From Syncephalis plumigaleata (taxonomy: Eukaryota > Zoopagomycota > Zoopagomycetes > Zoopagales > Piptocephalidaceae), in assembly GCA_025201365.1 (NCBI GenBank), contig JAIXMF010000014.1:62001-126000 (forward strand): a stretch of DNA of 64,000 nt, in the 5' to 3' direction. The translations under genes were made by a program, and so were the position numbers. Shown in pieces: positions 10,590-22,558 of the stretch. The notes under the pieces were generated by a model. That model was not told the origin of the DNA. It made no database searches and saw only the letters and a list, made by a program, of their open reading frames with translations. Numbering within the stretch: position 1 is the first letter of the stretch; each line of letters starts with the position of its first letter.

Positions 10590-11559
10590 TCATACAGTTT
10601 GCTTTTCCATTGAATCAGCTAAATGATCAGCTTTCAAATGGCTTTGAGGAGTACTTTCTCTAGGGTTTTCCCCGCCACAATGGTAAATCATAAGCGTGGT
10701 AACTATCATCCTAGGGATACTTGTTAATGCAAGATCATAATACTACTGAATACTTACTGGTCTATAGGGAATAGCATATCGGACATTGGACCGAAAGCTT
10801 GCGTTAATGCTAGGAAACTGCAAATGATATTAATCAATGCCGCTAAACACATGATCTGAATCCCTTTCCGTGCTAGTTGTTTCCACGCATCCAACTTGTA
10901 TTGACGATGGTGTTGCAAGGCAATATAGCAGAATATAGACGATAGAAACTGTTAAACAAAATAGTACATGTGGGCCAATACCACACGCAGAAAGTGGGAT
11001 AATGTAGAATGCATCCATACTCCGTGGTTATAGTGATAAACGCGGTAAATATTACAATCGCAAAATGCGCTGACTGGATTAGCATGGGGAGAACACTTGC
11101 GATAATGATCCATTTCTTACAAAATAAGATTAGATATGCTTTTTGCAGTAGGATCAAACTATTAGACACGCTTGCTATAGACATGACCAATAGATTTGCC
11201 CACATTGCGTGTCGGCAATTGGCGTATCCTTGCACCATTAAAACAATTACAATTACAGCGAGTGTAGAGATGACAGATGAGCTCAAACAGCACCATGGTG
11301 CAAGTTGATGTGATCGATTTATCATCATCTTACTGGATACAATGGTGTTGCGTACAAGTAGGTATGCCACTGGAGCATAAAAGACTAGCGGACCTGCATT
11401 GCCTATGAATCGTCTAGCTTGCTCCGTTGGATTAGCATCGGACATGTAGTAGTCAAGCATGCTCATTTCACCAAGTGGATGTAGGGCAATTCCTAATGAA
11501 TAGGTTGCATTCTTTATCCATTCGGTATCATTCAAATTATTATAATTAATGAGAGGCAT
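10590..11559 (-). CDS. Multi-pass membrane protein of a GPCR-like seven-helix family (copy 1)
   Basis: Two exons (10758-11559 and 10590-10710). The start MPLINYNNLNDTEWIKN precedes a row of about seven hydrophobic segments, including AGPLVFYAPVAYLLV, ISTLAVIVIVLMVQG, ANLLVMSIASVSNSLI and WIIIASVLPMLIQSAHFAIV. After helix 5 the frame shifts once, at about 10927, by one missing base. It then runs QHHRQYKLDAWKQLARKG and a last helix LINIICSFLALTQAFG, followed by a hydrophilic tail in exon 2. The order of landmarks (a LLQKAY-type motif, C-x-W before helix 5, a basic loop, an L-x-R-x-G segment) parallels the two proteins at 35255-36043 and 36676-37807. This suggests diverged paralogues with receptor-like topology. 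No named family is recognised. Confidence 0.6.
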
Positions 11560-12038
11560 TGGTGAATTAATATAGTAATAAATATACGAATATGGATATG
11601 AATATGGATAGAAACAAAGTGGATATTATATTGAAGACAATGGAATAGATACGCGTGCAACAATTTTATAATGCTGGCTTGTACTCTTCAACTAAAAAAA
11701 GGTCTAGACAATCTATCGATCATAATGAGTATGGTTTAATTGAGTCGACACATACGGATACACATACACATATGAATGTGCGTGTGCCTTATGTACAACA
11801 ATTCCAGTAGATTAGTGGGTCTAAACCCTATCGACAAAGGCATAGGATCACTATGCATATGCCATTTCTACACTGCTGTCAAATACCAATCATTTGAAGG
11901 AATGGCTTGATGTTATTTCCACGTTATAACATTATGCGAAAGTGTTTTATTGATTAATGTGAATAAAGATAATAATGTTCAATCGATGTTATAACATTGA
12001 TCCAATTAGATATCATAAATTGAAATATAGAATACGCC
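11560..12038. other. Intergenic region
   Basis: About 480 bp between the membrane protein start and the fungalysin stop. AT-rich, with short CACATA repeats near 11750-11775. No gene seen. Confidence 0.5.
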
Positions 12039-13937
12039 CTAGTGCTTACAATCACTCGGTAGAGATGTGTCCTGAACTACGTTACGTGTACCATCGGTAG
12101 TGGCATTCGCGCCAACACCACGCTTAGCAAATGCCGTCCAAATTAAGCATTTGTAACTTCCTCGCGTGATTACCTTTTCCGCCTGGAGAATGGCGTCACG
12201 TCCCGAGATGAATGTTGGATTACACGGCTGTAACTTCATGCCATCGACCACTAGCTTAACGGCGAGCGTGTTTCCCTTTGTTATGTTAGCTGAGTATTTG
12301 TCATTGTCGAAACCTAGCTTGCTGACCAGTTCCCAGTATAACTCGTATAGAATATTTGCCCAAATCTCGCCTATTTTATGTTTCTCCGTCCACGCCATCG
12401 TATGAACCATGCCATACATCGTGGGATTGACCGCTTGATCGGTCGAGTAAGGGTAAATACGAATACCGTCTTGTTGAATGTATTCGCCGATCCTAATGAT
12501 TTTGTCCTTCTGATCGGATTCTTTCATGCGTAGAAATACGCTAAAGAAATCGCCCCATCCCTCACCCATACCTTGAGATTCGCGACCCATCAAGCAGTTT
12601 GGATTGGAGGGACCACCGGTAAGACGACCCGAAATGCCATGCGAGTACTCATGGACAATGATATCGTTAACGAGATCACCGTCACGATTCGGAGTGAACC
12701 CTGTCCATAAGTACATTCGCATTTCCGGCTGTTGTCCATCGGGTGGTGCACGGAATAGTGCATTATTTAGGGAAAGCGGGTCCTGTGCACTTGCAATAAT
12801 CTCATCATTGCCTAGGCCACCTCGATTGAAATTGTCTTTCTGGAAGTTACCCGCTTGTTCGTCGAAACCATACTGATAGAAAACATCGTGCATGACATTT
12901 GCACCGTAAAACAATTGGGTGACAGCTGCTTCCTTGTACTCGCTTGCTTCTTTCGTTAGATCAACTGGATAATCGAATACTTGATTTTCGGATTTCGGTT
13001 GAAACGCCGGTACATCCTTCTGCTTACTGGCAACTTTAGCATTGACGTTATTACCCCATGTTGTGTATGTTTGCTTGCCCTCATAGACGTGCCATCCTTC
13101 CGGCGATGCCTTGCTATTCTCGGGATTCTGTACTAAAGTGCGCTTAGCCGTTTCCAGATCATTGTCACCGATCGGAATGACATTATACGATGCGGCCGAT
13201 GTCCAATCGTTCAACGACAATATCTCACGGCCATCGGCCGATACGTGTCCGTTGAAATAGTTTTCGTCAAGATCCACAAAGAACTCCCAGGATGGCTCTA
13301 GCGTACCATTATTCGTGTGAATATACGATTGTTGTGCGGTAACCTTCTTATAAATGTCTGATTGGAAATTAAGCAGAAACTGAGCCTTGTTGCTGTGCTC
13401 ATCCGTATGCGGTGTCTCGACGATATCATCAATGTTATTTAATGGTCGTTTAATATAGTCTGCCAATGCACTGAATGCTTCTTTGGGTCGTACAAATCGG
13501 TGAGACGACTGCCCAGCCCATAGTTTACGCTTTGCATTGTCGTTATTACTACGGAAATTGTTGCTATAAGCTATTACTACTCCATTGGCGTCAATGTGAA
13601 TGGCGCAATCACCATTGGTAATTTCCATTCCGTGTTCAATTTGCTTTAGAAAAATGTGCGTCACCCCGGTACTAACGGTCTTGTAGACATCCTTCACCCT
13701 ATAGCTATCCGTCTTAATATTGAGGGTTTTACTTGCAAAACTCTTTGCAATCTGAAGTGGATCACCATCCGATGTGAATCGACTAGCACGGCCAAGGGTC
13801 GATGACATGAACGCCATATCGTAATTAGCCATTGGCCCATTGACTATATTGTCCACATCAATTCGTTCGCCGAGTAGCTGGTTAGCCGCGGCAATCACAA
13901 ATAATATTTTGATGACAAGTTGTTTATTCATATTCAT
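12039..13937 (-). CDS. Fungalysin, secreted M36 zinc metalloprotease
   Basis: Secreted endopeptidase with an FTP propeptide and an M36 catalytic domain, cleaving extracellular proteins. Single exon, 632 aa from the chosen start MNMNKQLVIKILFVIAAANQ, which is a good signal peptide. The frame is open a further 58 codons upstream, but that stretch is not signal-like. The propeptide has SFASKTLNIKTDSYRVKDVY and VTHIFLKQIEHGMEITNGDC. The zinc site is HEYSHGISGRL at about residue 429, and the third ligand lies in GMGEGWGDFFSVFLRM about 25 residues later, the M36 arrangement. The C-terminal part is typical (YGMVHTMAWTEKHKIGEIWA, GRDAILQAE, LIWTAFAKRGVG). Length and motifs match full fungalysins, and there is no break. 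Confidence 0.95.
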   Translation of the reverse strand: MNMNKQLVIKILFVIAAANQLLGERIDVDNIVNGPMANYDMAFMSSTLGRASRFTSDGDPLQIAKSFASKTLNIKTDSYRVKDVYKTVSTGVTHIFLKQIEHGMEITNGDCAIHIDANGVVIAYSNNFRSNNDNAKRKLWAGQSSHRFVRPKEAFSALADYIKRPLNNIDDIVETPHTDEHSNKAQFLLNFQSDIYKKVTAQQSYIHTNNGTLEPSWEFFVDLDENYFNGHVSADGREILSLNDWTSAASYNVIPIGDNDLETAKRTLVQNPENSKASPEGWHVYEGKQTYTTWGNNVNAKVASKQKDVPAFQPKSENQVFDYPVDLTKEASEYKEAAVTQLFYGANVMHDVFYQYGFDEQAGNFQKDNFNRGGLGNDEIIASAQDPLSLNNALFRAPPDGQQPEMRMYLWTGFTPNRDGDLVNDIIVHEYSHGISGRLTGGPSNPNCLMGRESQGMGEGWGDFFSVFLRMKESDQKDKIIRIGEYIQQDGIRIYPYSTDQAVNPTMYGMVHTMAWTEKHKIGEIWANILYELYWELVSKLGFDNDKYSANITKGNTLAVKLVVDGMKLQPCNPTFISGRDAILQAEKVITRGSYKCLIWTAFAKRGVGANATTDGTRNVVQDTSLPSDCKH

Positions 13938-14608
13938 GACAAGGAATAATCGTAAGAGAAAAGAAGAACAAGCGAGAAGGTATCGTAAATGTGAGTATAA
14001 CGATCGTCTTGCTAGTAGTGCACGTCTACATCGTTTAAATAGCATTGTTAGTAGTGCCGTTACTTGTTGTAAGGCTTCACGGAAAAAACAACTGGCCTGT
14101 ATCGTTTCCACTTATATAACATACCGTGCAACCATGTGTAGACAATGACGAATGTTAAGAAGCAACACGTGCCTTAGATATACCAAAACTTTACTTGAAC
14201 AACACGGGCTAATCTACTATTTAGTGTCATATTACTTCTCGTACAGGTTTACCATTAGACGGATGTATTCTCGAAAGTATTGCCGCCTCATACAGGCTTT
14301 TTCCATCCAATTTGCGCAGTTAGCCTTTTGTCTTTACAAATAAATGCTAGTTATCATTAATTGTAATATATGATATCGCGATCATTAATATCTCCCTCAA
14401 CTGCTAGTGCCATGCCAACTACTCAATAATAATAACAATGCGATAATGGTGTTGACAGTTGTGTAAATCTATCTATTAATAAATTGCAAATGTTAAAGAA
14501 TAAATGCGTTAATTGGATGGAAATAGCTTGTAGTGTCATTGTTGACACATACGACTTTGACATTCTTTTTTCTCCGTTTACAACCAGTTCTAGTTTGTAA
14601 TCACCATC
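13938..14608. other. Intergenic region with dispersed-repeat copy
   Basis: Shared upstream region of the fungalysin and MOB4 genes. It contains copy A of the short AATAAA-bearing repeat at 14294-14346; otherwise AT-rich with no gene seen. Confidence 0.55.
14294..14346 (+). repeat. Short dispersed repeat, copy A
   Basis: Member of a five-copy family in this window. It begins AGGCTTTTTCCATCCAATTT, continues GCGCAGTTAGCCTTTTG and ends in AAATAAATG. It aligns along its length with copies at 23145-23203, 41198-41259, 41839-41896 and 46991-47049. Confidence 0.65.
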
Positions 14609-15874
14609 ATGTCACAATCAACTCCTTCATCGACTACAGGAGAAGGCATTACAGCTGACGCATCTATTGAACCTAGAAATGAAGCATTGAACAATCAAGA
14701 TAAAAGCGCTAATAATGAAGAATCGACCAATGGTGCTAGCACCAATACTGAACAAAACGTCAAATCAGTATCTAACCCTACCAAGAATACGGATTCCGTA
14801 GTAAAAAGCACACTAACGCAAGCACCGCGTCGTAATCGACCAGGCACTAAAGGAGAAGTATGTACTTGCCGGGATAGTTACAACTAGATAGATATTGACG
14901 TCACTTGTAGGATTATAATCAATGGCGCGAATGCACCTTTGAGGAAATCAAGTCGCCATTAGCATTGCAAGAGTATTTGCAGGAATTGTTACGAATTGAT
15001 CGGTCAAATATCGATCGTTTATTACAAATGCCACCCGGTCAAAATGAAGATATCTGGCAGTATGAGCATCTACGGTAATGCCTATATTAATGATCTTTAC
15101 TAATTCATCATATACTAATTGTATTCGTTCATCTTTCTATTCTATTAGCATGCTTTGTATGGATATTAACTATTTAGTGATTCAACTGGAGAGTGAATGC
15201 ACCAAAGAGTCATGTCCCGAGATGAAAGCAGATGAATGGCTATTCCTATGTGCTGCCCATTTACAACCACAAGCGGTAAGCAACGCCTATCCTATCATAT
15301 TCTATCAATTAATAGTGAGACATCGCGTATACTCATTAATCCATAATCTAGTGTTGCGCCATTGATTATGCATTCCATACATTGGATGGGGCAACTTCAT
15401 TGTTAAATAGTCATAAATACTTTCCTAGTCGGTATGTTATTGATAATGATGCAACTATGGTGGTTGTCCATAGGCTAATCGTATATTAATCTCTTTCCGT
15501 TTCTTTCTCTCTTTCTCTCTAGACAATCGATCATGAGTAGTTCGCTCAAACACTTTCAATCAATTGCTCGTCGACTTTATCGTATATTTGCACATGCGTG
15601 GTATCATCATCGAGAAGAGTTCAATAGCTTTGAAGTAAGTAGTGTTATTATCAAGGATATATGACGATTTATTAACAATTACTATAATACATTAATGCAC
15701 CTATTCATATAATGCTAATAGAGCGAATCCTACTTGTATTCACGCTTTGTGGCATTCTCCCGTAAATATCACTTGATTCCCGACTCATTAATGGTTATAC
15801 CGGAACCTGCACATCAATCAGCCAATACTGCAAATACTCGATTATTACATCCACCATCCGCTGCAGCTCGATGA
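14609..15874 (+). CDS. MOB4: MOB4/phocein (MOB kinase activator-like)
   Basis: MOB-family adaptor of the STRIPAK complex (phocein branch), working with striatin and GCK kinases in septation, polarity or vesicle traffic. Six exons join in phase (14609-14857, 14911-15074, 15149-15275, 15352-15431, 15523-15634, 15722-15874), giving 294 aa. The phocein-specific start [15 protein letters not shown] is followed by [77 protein letters not shown] and [15 protein letters not shown]. The Cys and His of the zinc site (C, C, H, H) are present. An extra N-terminal stretch of about 70 residues rich in Ser/Thr/Asn precedes the conserved part, making it longer than animal MOB4 (about 225 aa). Confidence 0.93.
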
Positions 15875-15976
15875 TGATTTTTATTATTGTTTTCTTATTC
15901 ATCATTGTGTCTGCATTGTTCATCAATTAGCTATTATCATTAAAAGACAGGAATACTATTTTTATTATTGTTATTG

Positions 15977-18484
15977 TTACTCCTCATGATCGGATAGAAT
16001 GACATCTTCATCTTTAATTACAATTTGACATGTTGTTCCTATAGAACCGGCTTTTAACGCTCCTTTAAGTTCGGATAATAAGCTATGCTGTTCATAGGTA
16101 GGCTGTGATCTTGGTGACCATGCCTTCTCATCATTCACGCTTCCTATTTCCGCTTCATTTCTCGTATCAATATCGTGTTTCTTTTCGGTAGAATCTCGAG
16201 CATCAGATGATGCTTGTGAGGTTGACTCTGTCGGATGTCGTTCCAATTTACGATAATCAAGTACGTGTTTCAACTCGTACACTAAACGTGTGGCCTCCTC
16301 TGCCTTTACTTTTTGCTGTGCCTGCAATACTAATGTATTAGCATACTAGTGATGATACACAATACACTTACCTCTTGCTCCCGTCTCTCCTGCTGCATAG
16401 CTATCCTTTCTTCGCGTGTCATTTTCTATGGTAATGTTGAAATTAGTATATTGCATACATACATACATATGTGTATGCGTGCATCTATTATTATTACTAT
16501 TGTTAACACCTACCTTGCCATCCTCTAGTACATTTCGACTGGCCACAGCTTCAAATAGTTCTTCATCTCCTATCGGTTCTAATACTCGAGGTGCAAGCCA
16601 ATCAAATTCAATTTCATCCGTGGATATCATATCCTCATCAAGTGCTTTCTGTTTCATTGGCATCAAATGATCAATATTCGTCGTATTAGGATTGCTCATA
16701 GGATGAACGTTGTTCGACGAGTTATTCAGTTTCTGAATAAGTTGTTGTGTTTGTTCTAGATTCTGCATAAATATCTGGGTCTCGGTGTGCATCTCGTGTA
16801 GACGATCCCGCAAGTTATCGAGCTGCATTGCTACTTCATCCGATGATGGAGCATCATTGGATTGTGGCAATGATAAAACATCATTCCTGGTTAGCATTAG
16901 TTTAGTCTGCATGACACGTAAATGTTGTTGGAGCAATGCTATCTGTTGTAGTGTTGGTCGTCGATCATCATTAGATGGAATGTCATTATCCGATGTACTT
17001 TGTGATTCCTCATTTATTCCAGTATCATCTAATAAACACGTTAATATCCCTTCATGATGTTCAACCATATAGATAACTTACAATGCTGACGATACCATGT
17101 CATTCTTAATGGATGTGTGTTGTCTCGAATGCGATCTGATAAATTTGTCAAATGTGAAATTAGCTGATGTTTTATATAGGCATCATGAAATTGCTCTAAA
17201 TGCCACGATCTTTGTTGATTGCGGTGATGCCTATTGATCATGACTACCAGCACGCTATGAGCACGTATTAGACAAAGACTACGTATATCGAATACAGCTT
17301 GGACCATTTTACGTATTGTATGTAGGCTCAATGCTTCGCTATTGTCTTCCATTTCAGATGTTGACGTAGTAGTACCGGTGGTATCAAGTAAATCCTGAAC
17401 TGTATCAAGCTCCGTTTGAAATAACGAGGCAGACACGTCATAGTCATTGAGTACTTGATATAATAGACACATACTACTATGAGCGTGAGTCCATTCACTA
17501 GCGATCATCCTTAGGGATTGGCAAACCAGAAAACGAATCTCCATTCCATATCGCGCTCCAACCTGCTTTTCTATCCGCGATATAGGTGGCAATGGACCAT
17601 TACTTTAGCTACCAGTTAGGGATAAACGGCAATGAGATCAACATTGCAATCATTGTTTAAAGGATACAGCTGGTAGCCGCGTGCAACCAATTCCATTTCT
17701 TGAACACTCCGTATCAACTTTGACACTATACTCTGATAGCAATGTGCATTGTCGAGTAATCGTATCCAGCACACGCGTAATAATGCTATACAAAGACGAT
17801 TCACCATATAGCTCTAGAAGCATTGATGCATCATTAACATAGTACGTTTAACTGCCATTGCAAACCATAACTTACCAATAGATAGGTTATAATGGCAAAT
17901 CCACCAATACACGCTGCTACTTGACTGTACCATTGCCAATGCAGTTGATAATTCAAATGAACGATCAATATACTCATACCAACTATAATCGATCCATGTC
18001 TGAAGGAACTAATTACTAGTGGCGTGACTAGCGTGTTCAAAATCATAATCCATCGATTGGATATGCCTGACTTTATAGCGGCTACCTTGGCCTTCCTGCT
18101 ACTAGGCCCGGAGCTTAGTAGGTCTGATTGTTGAAGCAGCCGATTCATATCATTAACTAGTCTTTCGTCCGGTGACACTCTTGCGTTAAATATCACCTGC
18201 AAACATCTAGTTAGCTATATGTATATATGCATATATACCGGCTGTATTCGCACTCACTACGTCAATAAGTTGATGCCATCGTTCAACAAGACGATGCCAT
18301 AATAGTGTCCATGAACTAGGCGACCGATCATAGACCGGCTGCGTATCCTCAACACAGTCAATAGCTAATTTTTCAGGTTAACTAATAGCAAGCTGCTACG
18401 TCATATCTACTTACAGGTAAAATAGTCGGCCAGTGGCGAATCCTCATAGGCAACCGCTTCACCTAGTTGAGATTCCTGATTCAT
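15977..18484 (-). CDS. Vezatin-like membrane protein
   Basis: Homologue of vezatin, an adherens-junction and myosin-linked membrane protein in animals; the fungal relative Inp2 is a myosin receptor on peroxisomes. Exons: 18415-18484, 18258-18364, 17876-18196, about 17620-17813, 17082-about 17600, 16514-17028, 16372-16425 and 15977-16321. Landmarks in order: AVAYEDSPLADYF near the start (compare vezatin VVFENSPLYQYL), a membrane hairpin (SIIVGMSILIVHLNYQL and AACIGGFAIITYLL), then NAHCYQSIVSKLIRSVQEME plus LVARGYQL, a vezatin signature. Helical regions and a tail MTREERIAMQQERREQE then ATRLVYELKHVLDYR (compare KRVLQELKSVLG) follow. One junction near 17590-17625 has stops in all frames and is unresolved. 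The start codon lies 36 bp from the divergent COG2 start. I do not infer an organelle. Confidence 0.78.
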
Positions 18485-18520
18485 TGAGCATCAAAACAAT
18501 AGAAAAGGTCAAGCGTTACT
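18485..18520. promoter_or_regulatory. Compact shared interval between divergent vezatin-like and COG2 genes
   Basis: Only 36 bp separate the two start codons if COG2 begins at 18521, or 93 bp if it begins at the second Met. No separate core elements were identified; promoter sequences must overlap the 5' coding or leader regions. Confidence 0.4.
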
Positions 18521-21087
18521 TTGAGTGGCCACGACCAATACGCAATCCACCCTCTTCCCATTCACTTGCACGCCAACATGACTGATTCAGTGCCCGACGA
18601 CTCTAGCATTCGTGGCTCTGTCGCTGCCACAGGAAGAAACGGCCATACCGACGGCTTGTTGGCAACACGTCGAGAGAAAAGGCTTAGTCCGCTTCTGATA
18701 GACTCGAGTCGCTTGAAACTCCAGTTGCCCGTTGAGAAAACGAAAACACCGTTTGATTTCAATAAGTTTCTCGAACAACGACCGGGAAGATCCTTGAAGG
18801 AACTGCGCGATGAACTCGAGAAAATGGAGCAAGCGAACCTTGAACGACGCCTCGATATTATTCTGGCAGACTGCGAGCAGTTTGTACGTATACCCAGTGT
18901 CGTGACACAGTTGCCGAATCAGATTCACGAAGTAGCATCGACATCGGATAAGATTAAACAGCGCTTAGAGGCAAGTGATCATTGTTAGGTAGCATCGAAT
19001 AGCTAGAGCCTAATTACAAGTGTAATGCATAGATGGCGCATACGCAAATTAAATACGCGTACAACGCATGGGAACATACGAGTAGAGCGTTGCAGCAGCA
19101 GCAACAAGTGGCAGTAAGTAGCAGCTATAATAGCATAATATATAGCATAACATAACATATAACTTATACTGTAATGCTTGCATAAGACACGCTTAAAGCA
19201 ATTGATCACACTATCTCGTGATATGAATCGATTGGAAGAGATTACACAACAAATCACGGCAGTAGAGAATACGAAAGACGCGTGAGTGTTGTAGTAGCAG
19301 CAAAAAGGCCATCATAATGACCTCTAATTTACATTGATATAGGCATTCTACCATGCAGGAAGCCATGCTTGAACGATCGGCCAATCTGTACCATTATATA
19401 GCGCAAGCATGTCAGGAATTGACAGAGTACAAGGCAGTGGATAGGATAAGTCAGGCAAGTGAATGTTGTAGATAAACATACGCGATTATTATTGTTAATC
19501 ATTAGAGTGATACTACAGCGATTATCGACAGTACAGGATCTGATAAGCAGTAGTATTGTGCAAGAATTGCAGACAGCCCTACAAAAGCTATATCGTGAAT
19601 ATGGCAAGAATGACAAGGACAAGCGTCAGGAGATAGTAGTATGGGACTCGACAATAATGTATTATCAAATATTTAAGCAGATTGGCAAGCAATCAGTTGC
19701 TCATACACTTTTAATATCCGAGTATATTACACCATTTCTAGCAATGGTAAGCAACATGAATTGTTTACAGCTTAGTTGAATAGCAACAACAACAGTAGTA
19801 ATAATAATAACCAATCGATTATTGTTTTATAGCGTTTATCATTGAGATCATACGCGGAAAGACGAGTGGCCATCATGAAAGATAATAAACACCCGCTATC
19901 TGTGCTACTAAGCGAGACATATCAACTATTGCTAGAGCAATTGACACCATTGCTACGCATCGATCCGTTGCTACAACAACAAACTATATGGCCACAGTTT
20001 CTACGAAGTATTCCAGAGAAAATGTCCTTTTTATTTAGTCTAGACGAACTGGATCGATTTGCTGAGGTACTGTCGGTCATGATGGTTAAAACACGTTAAA
20101 TGACATGTATGTAACGTATGATTAATAGCATTATCAAGTGTTTCAACAATGGCTACTCCAACAATCTAATGCATTGGATGGTGTCGAGTACGTCAAGGAC
20201 TCATCGGCAGCCAATGCGTTACGTAATTTAATTCGACATTGGCCATTGGATCAATACTTTGAAGCGAGGTAAGCAACAAACTAGCGTTAATCACCATGAA
20301 GAACATCATCACAAACTGTCGATTATTATTGTTAGATTCTATGAAATGACGGAGCTATTGGATACGGCCATTCTGAAGAGTAGTCAGATTAATGTAACTG
20401 CCGTATCGCAGAGCACCACCACTGATATGCCGGTACTACCTATCACTTCAGCCACATTAACTCTAATCGAGCTATGCTGGTCTAGTCGAGTAAACCTACC
20501 ACCATTAATGGCAAGGTTTTGGAAACTCTGTTGTCAAGTGAGTAATGGCGAGTACACGCTATAATTTACTAATGATCGATTGTGCCGTACTAGTTCATGC
20601 TAAGATATGGTGCATGGCTTGCGGAGTGGTGCTCGGAAAACGCCATTCAAACCGTTTTAGACAATGAAAAGGTAAGCTATACGGTTGGCATTCTATCGAA
20701 TCAGCTAATGGAATTTCAATGAATTGCAGCAAATCAAACTCATTAGTAGGGCGAAATCGCCTATACTACGTGTGTCCAGTAGAAATGCCACGACAAATAC
20801 CACTATCACTCCCATAGCATCACCCGTAAATAACGCAGAAATGAATGCATCTGAAATCCAATTGACGCGGAAACGTATTGCTGAAGCTGATATCGACTGG
20901 CTACGCGGACAACTGGTGGATTTATTGCAGTTGACCGTGCGACCGGCCATTCCAATAGCTCTACAATCTCGAGCTGTTCAACTACTAGGTAGGCCTATGT
21001 TATACGATTCCTTTACAGGGTATTGTACTAATGAAACGTGGTTTAGAGGCATTAATGGCCAAGGTATCACAGCTGGATGCAAACTAA
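18521..21087 (+). CDS. COG2: Conserved oligomeric Golgi complex subunit 2 (COG2)
   Basis: Subunit of the COG tether for retrograde vesicles within the Golgi. Exons: 18521-18970, 19033-19113, 19187-19281, 19343-19454, 19519-19746, 19833-20066, 20129-20268, 20336-20537, 20594-20671 and 20730 onward, all in phase. Family landmarks: SLKELRDELEKMEQAN with a coiled-coil start, HYIAQACQELTEYKAV, IWPQFLRSIPEKMSFLF, LIRHWPLDQYFEARFYEM, TLIELCWSSRVNLPPLMARF, KLCCQFMLRYGAWLAEW and a C-terminal ADIDWLRGQLVDLLQL. Two introns (18971-19032 and 19455-19518) begin with GCAAGT, so they are GC-AG introns. The last 25 residues are uncertain: either a 30-nt intron and frame change, or read-through to a stop at 21099-21101. 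The true start may be the second Met (18578). Confidence 0.85.
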
Positions 21088-21101
21088 AGATTGCGATTTA
21101 A

Positions 21102-21799
21102 ACTGTATTAGTATCCGCATTGTATTAAATTATTTCCATTTGTTATTCGATAGTCTCTGCGTTAGCATCGTATCAAAACGCGATTATTACTTGAAAATGA
21201 ATCGTATATGTACATTAATCTCACATTGAGCGTAACAATGATGATGTATGGCATTTTACTGTGATGAAACATTGGATGAAACGATGAAATCTAGTCGCGC
21301 CAAATAGGATTAGAGGCATCTATCGTCCTATACGGTATAATAAATATCTAGATGTGCCAGGAGTTGATCACCATACACAATTGAAGGGAACCCAACTCAA
21401 TGATCATATCGGATAGTACATGATGTAGAGAGGATAGTCGAGTGCTCTGTTAAGAGTAGCATTGTATCATATGGTTCTTTTTAATCGTAAACTATTGCTA
21501 ATTCGAACATGCGACATAGGCCACTTCTACTCGATACATTTCTACTTGATACCTATTACGAACTGTACACGTGTAACGGCTGGCCGTTATTTACAACGAA
21601 ATAAACAAACTATTAGAAACAACAAAGTCACGTTATTTCAGCACTACAAGTAAATAGTGATACACTTAATGCAAAAGCATAAGTTTACCATTGCATGTAG
21701 GTTGTGATTTAGTTCAAGTTTATTCATTTCATAAGGAAAAGTAGCTCCCTGGTGAAAGGATAACTGATATTGCTCGCTCGCGATAGGGTGCGTCACACG
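21102..21799. other. Intergenic region
   Basis: About 700 bp between COG2 and the first small membrane-protein gene. No coding or RNA gene recognised. Confidence 0.5.
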
Positions 21800-21994
21800 C
21801 TAGACGAACACCTGAGAATTGGTGCGATTGCCAGCATTGTCGTCCGCTAACCAAGCACGAAAATCGGCACGATTTCTTTCGGAATCAGTATCGGGTCGAA
21901 CTTTTTCCTTGCGACACCACTTGAACAGGAATAGTGAAGTGGCAAGGACCAACACGCCACAGAAGCAAGCAGAATAGACCACGATATTTTGCAT
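21800..21994 (-). CDS. Small single-pass membrane protein, unknown (copy 1)
   Basis: A 64-residue protein starting MQNIVVYSACFCGVLVLATS, with one N-terminal hydrophobic segment, a basic stop-transfer patch (KWCRKEK) and a hydrophilic tail containing FRAWLADDNAGNRTN. There is no intron. A second tiny protein 0.6 kb away on the same strand has the same plan and a similar tail motif (FVRWAAEDFLPIRNN), which suggests distant paralogues. Family and function are unknown; chance open frames of this size are possible, so confidence is moderate. Confidence 0.45.
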   Translation of the reverse strand: MQNIVVYSACFCGVLVLATSLFLFKWCRKEKVRPDTDSERNRADFRAWLADDNAGNRTNSQVFV

Positions 21995-22558
21995 AGTACT
22001 AGATGTGCGTATGTTGAATGAAATGCCGCATTAAACACAGAAACGACCTGATGAAGTATCGAGTGGATAAGTCAAGCTGCGTACCTTCTTTATATCTGAG
22101 CCATTGCCGAAATGCTGACACCTCCTAGTCAGCTGTCAATAAACGGCATAGACATGGACATAGACATGGACGTAGACGTAGACATAAGCGACATGTCTTT
22201 ATGACACGTCTAACAGACAGCATTAGCAAGACACGGTGATAGTTGGCATGAACATGTCGTTGGACATTTGTAGACGTTAGTAAATCATTCTGCTACCATC
22301 TTTAGTAGAATATACATATGTGTGTGTGTGTTGCAATCAAGTAAGCAGTTTATTTCGCGTATCGAATAAGTTTAAGCATCATACGTATATATATTGTTGT
22401 TGTTGTTAATTACAAACACGTATTTAACCGGTATAATAAAATGTTTATGATAAGTACGCCAAGTAATATGACACAAACGATATGTCTTTATTTAGTTCAA
22501 TAACACACGAACTATTGCATTAAACGCGCAATATTTTGTGAATGAAAATCGATATCAT
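21995..22558. other. Intergenic region with short repeats
   Basis: Between the two small membrane-protein genes. It contains an imperfect GACATAGACATGGAC hexamer repeat (about 22150-22190), a GT run (22319-22331) and a TTG run (about 22395-22407). No other gene seen. Confidence 0.5.

Noticed and set aside
13938-14111. Upstream in-frame extension of fungalysin
   Set aside because: It would bury the signal peptide behind 58 basic, Leu/Arg-rich residues; the ATG at 13937 gives a proper secretory start.
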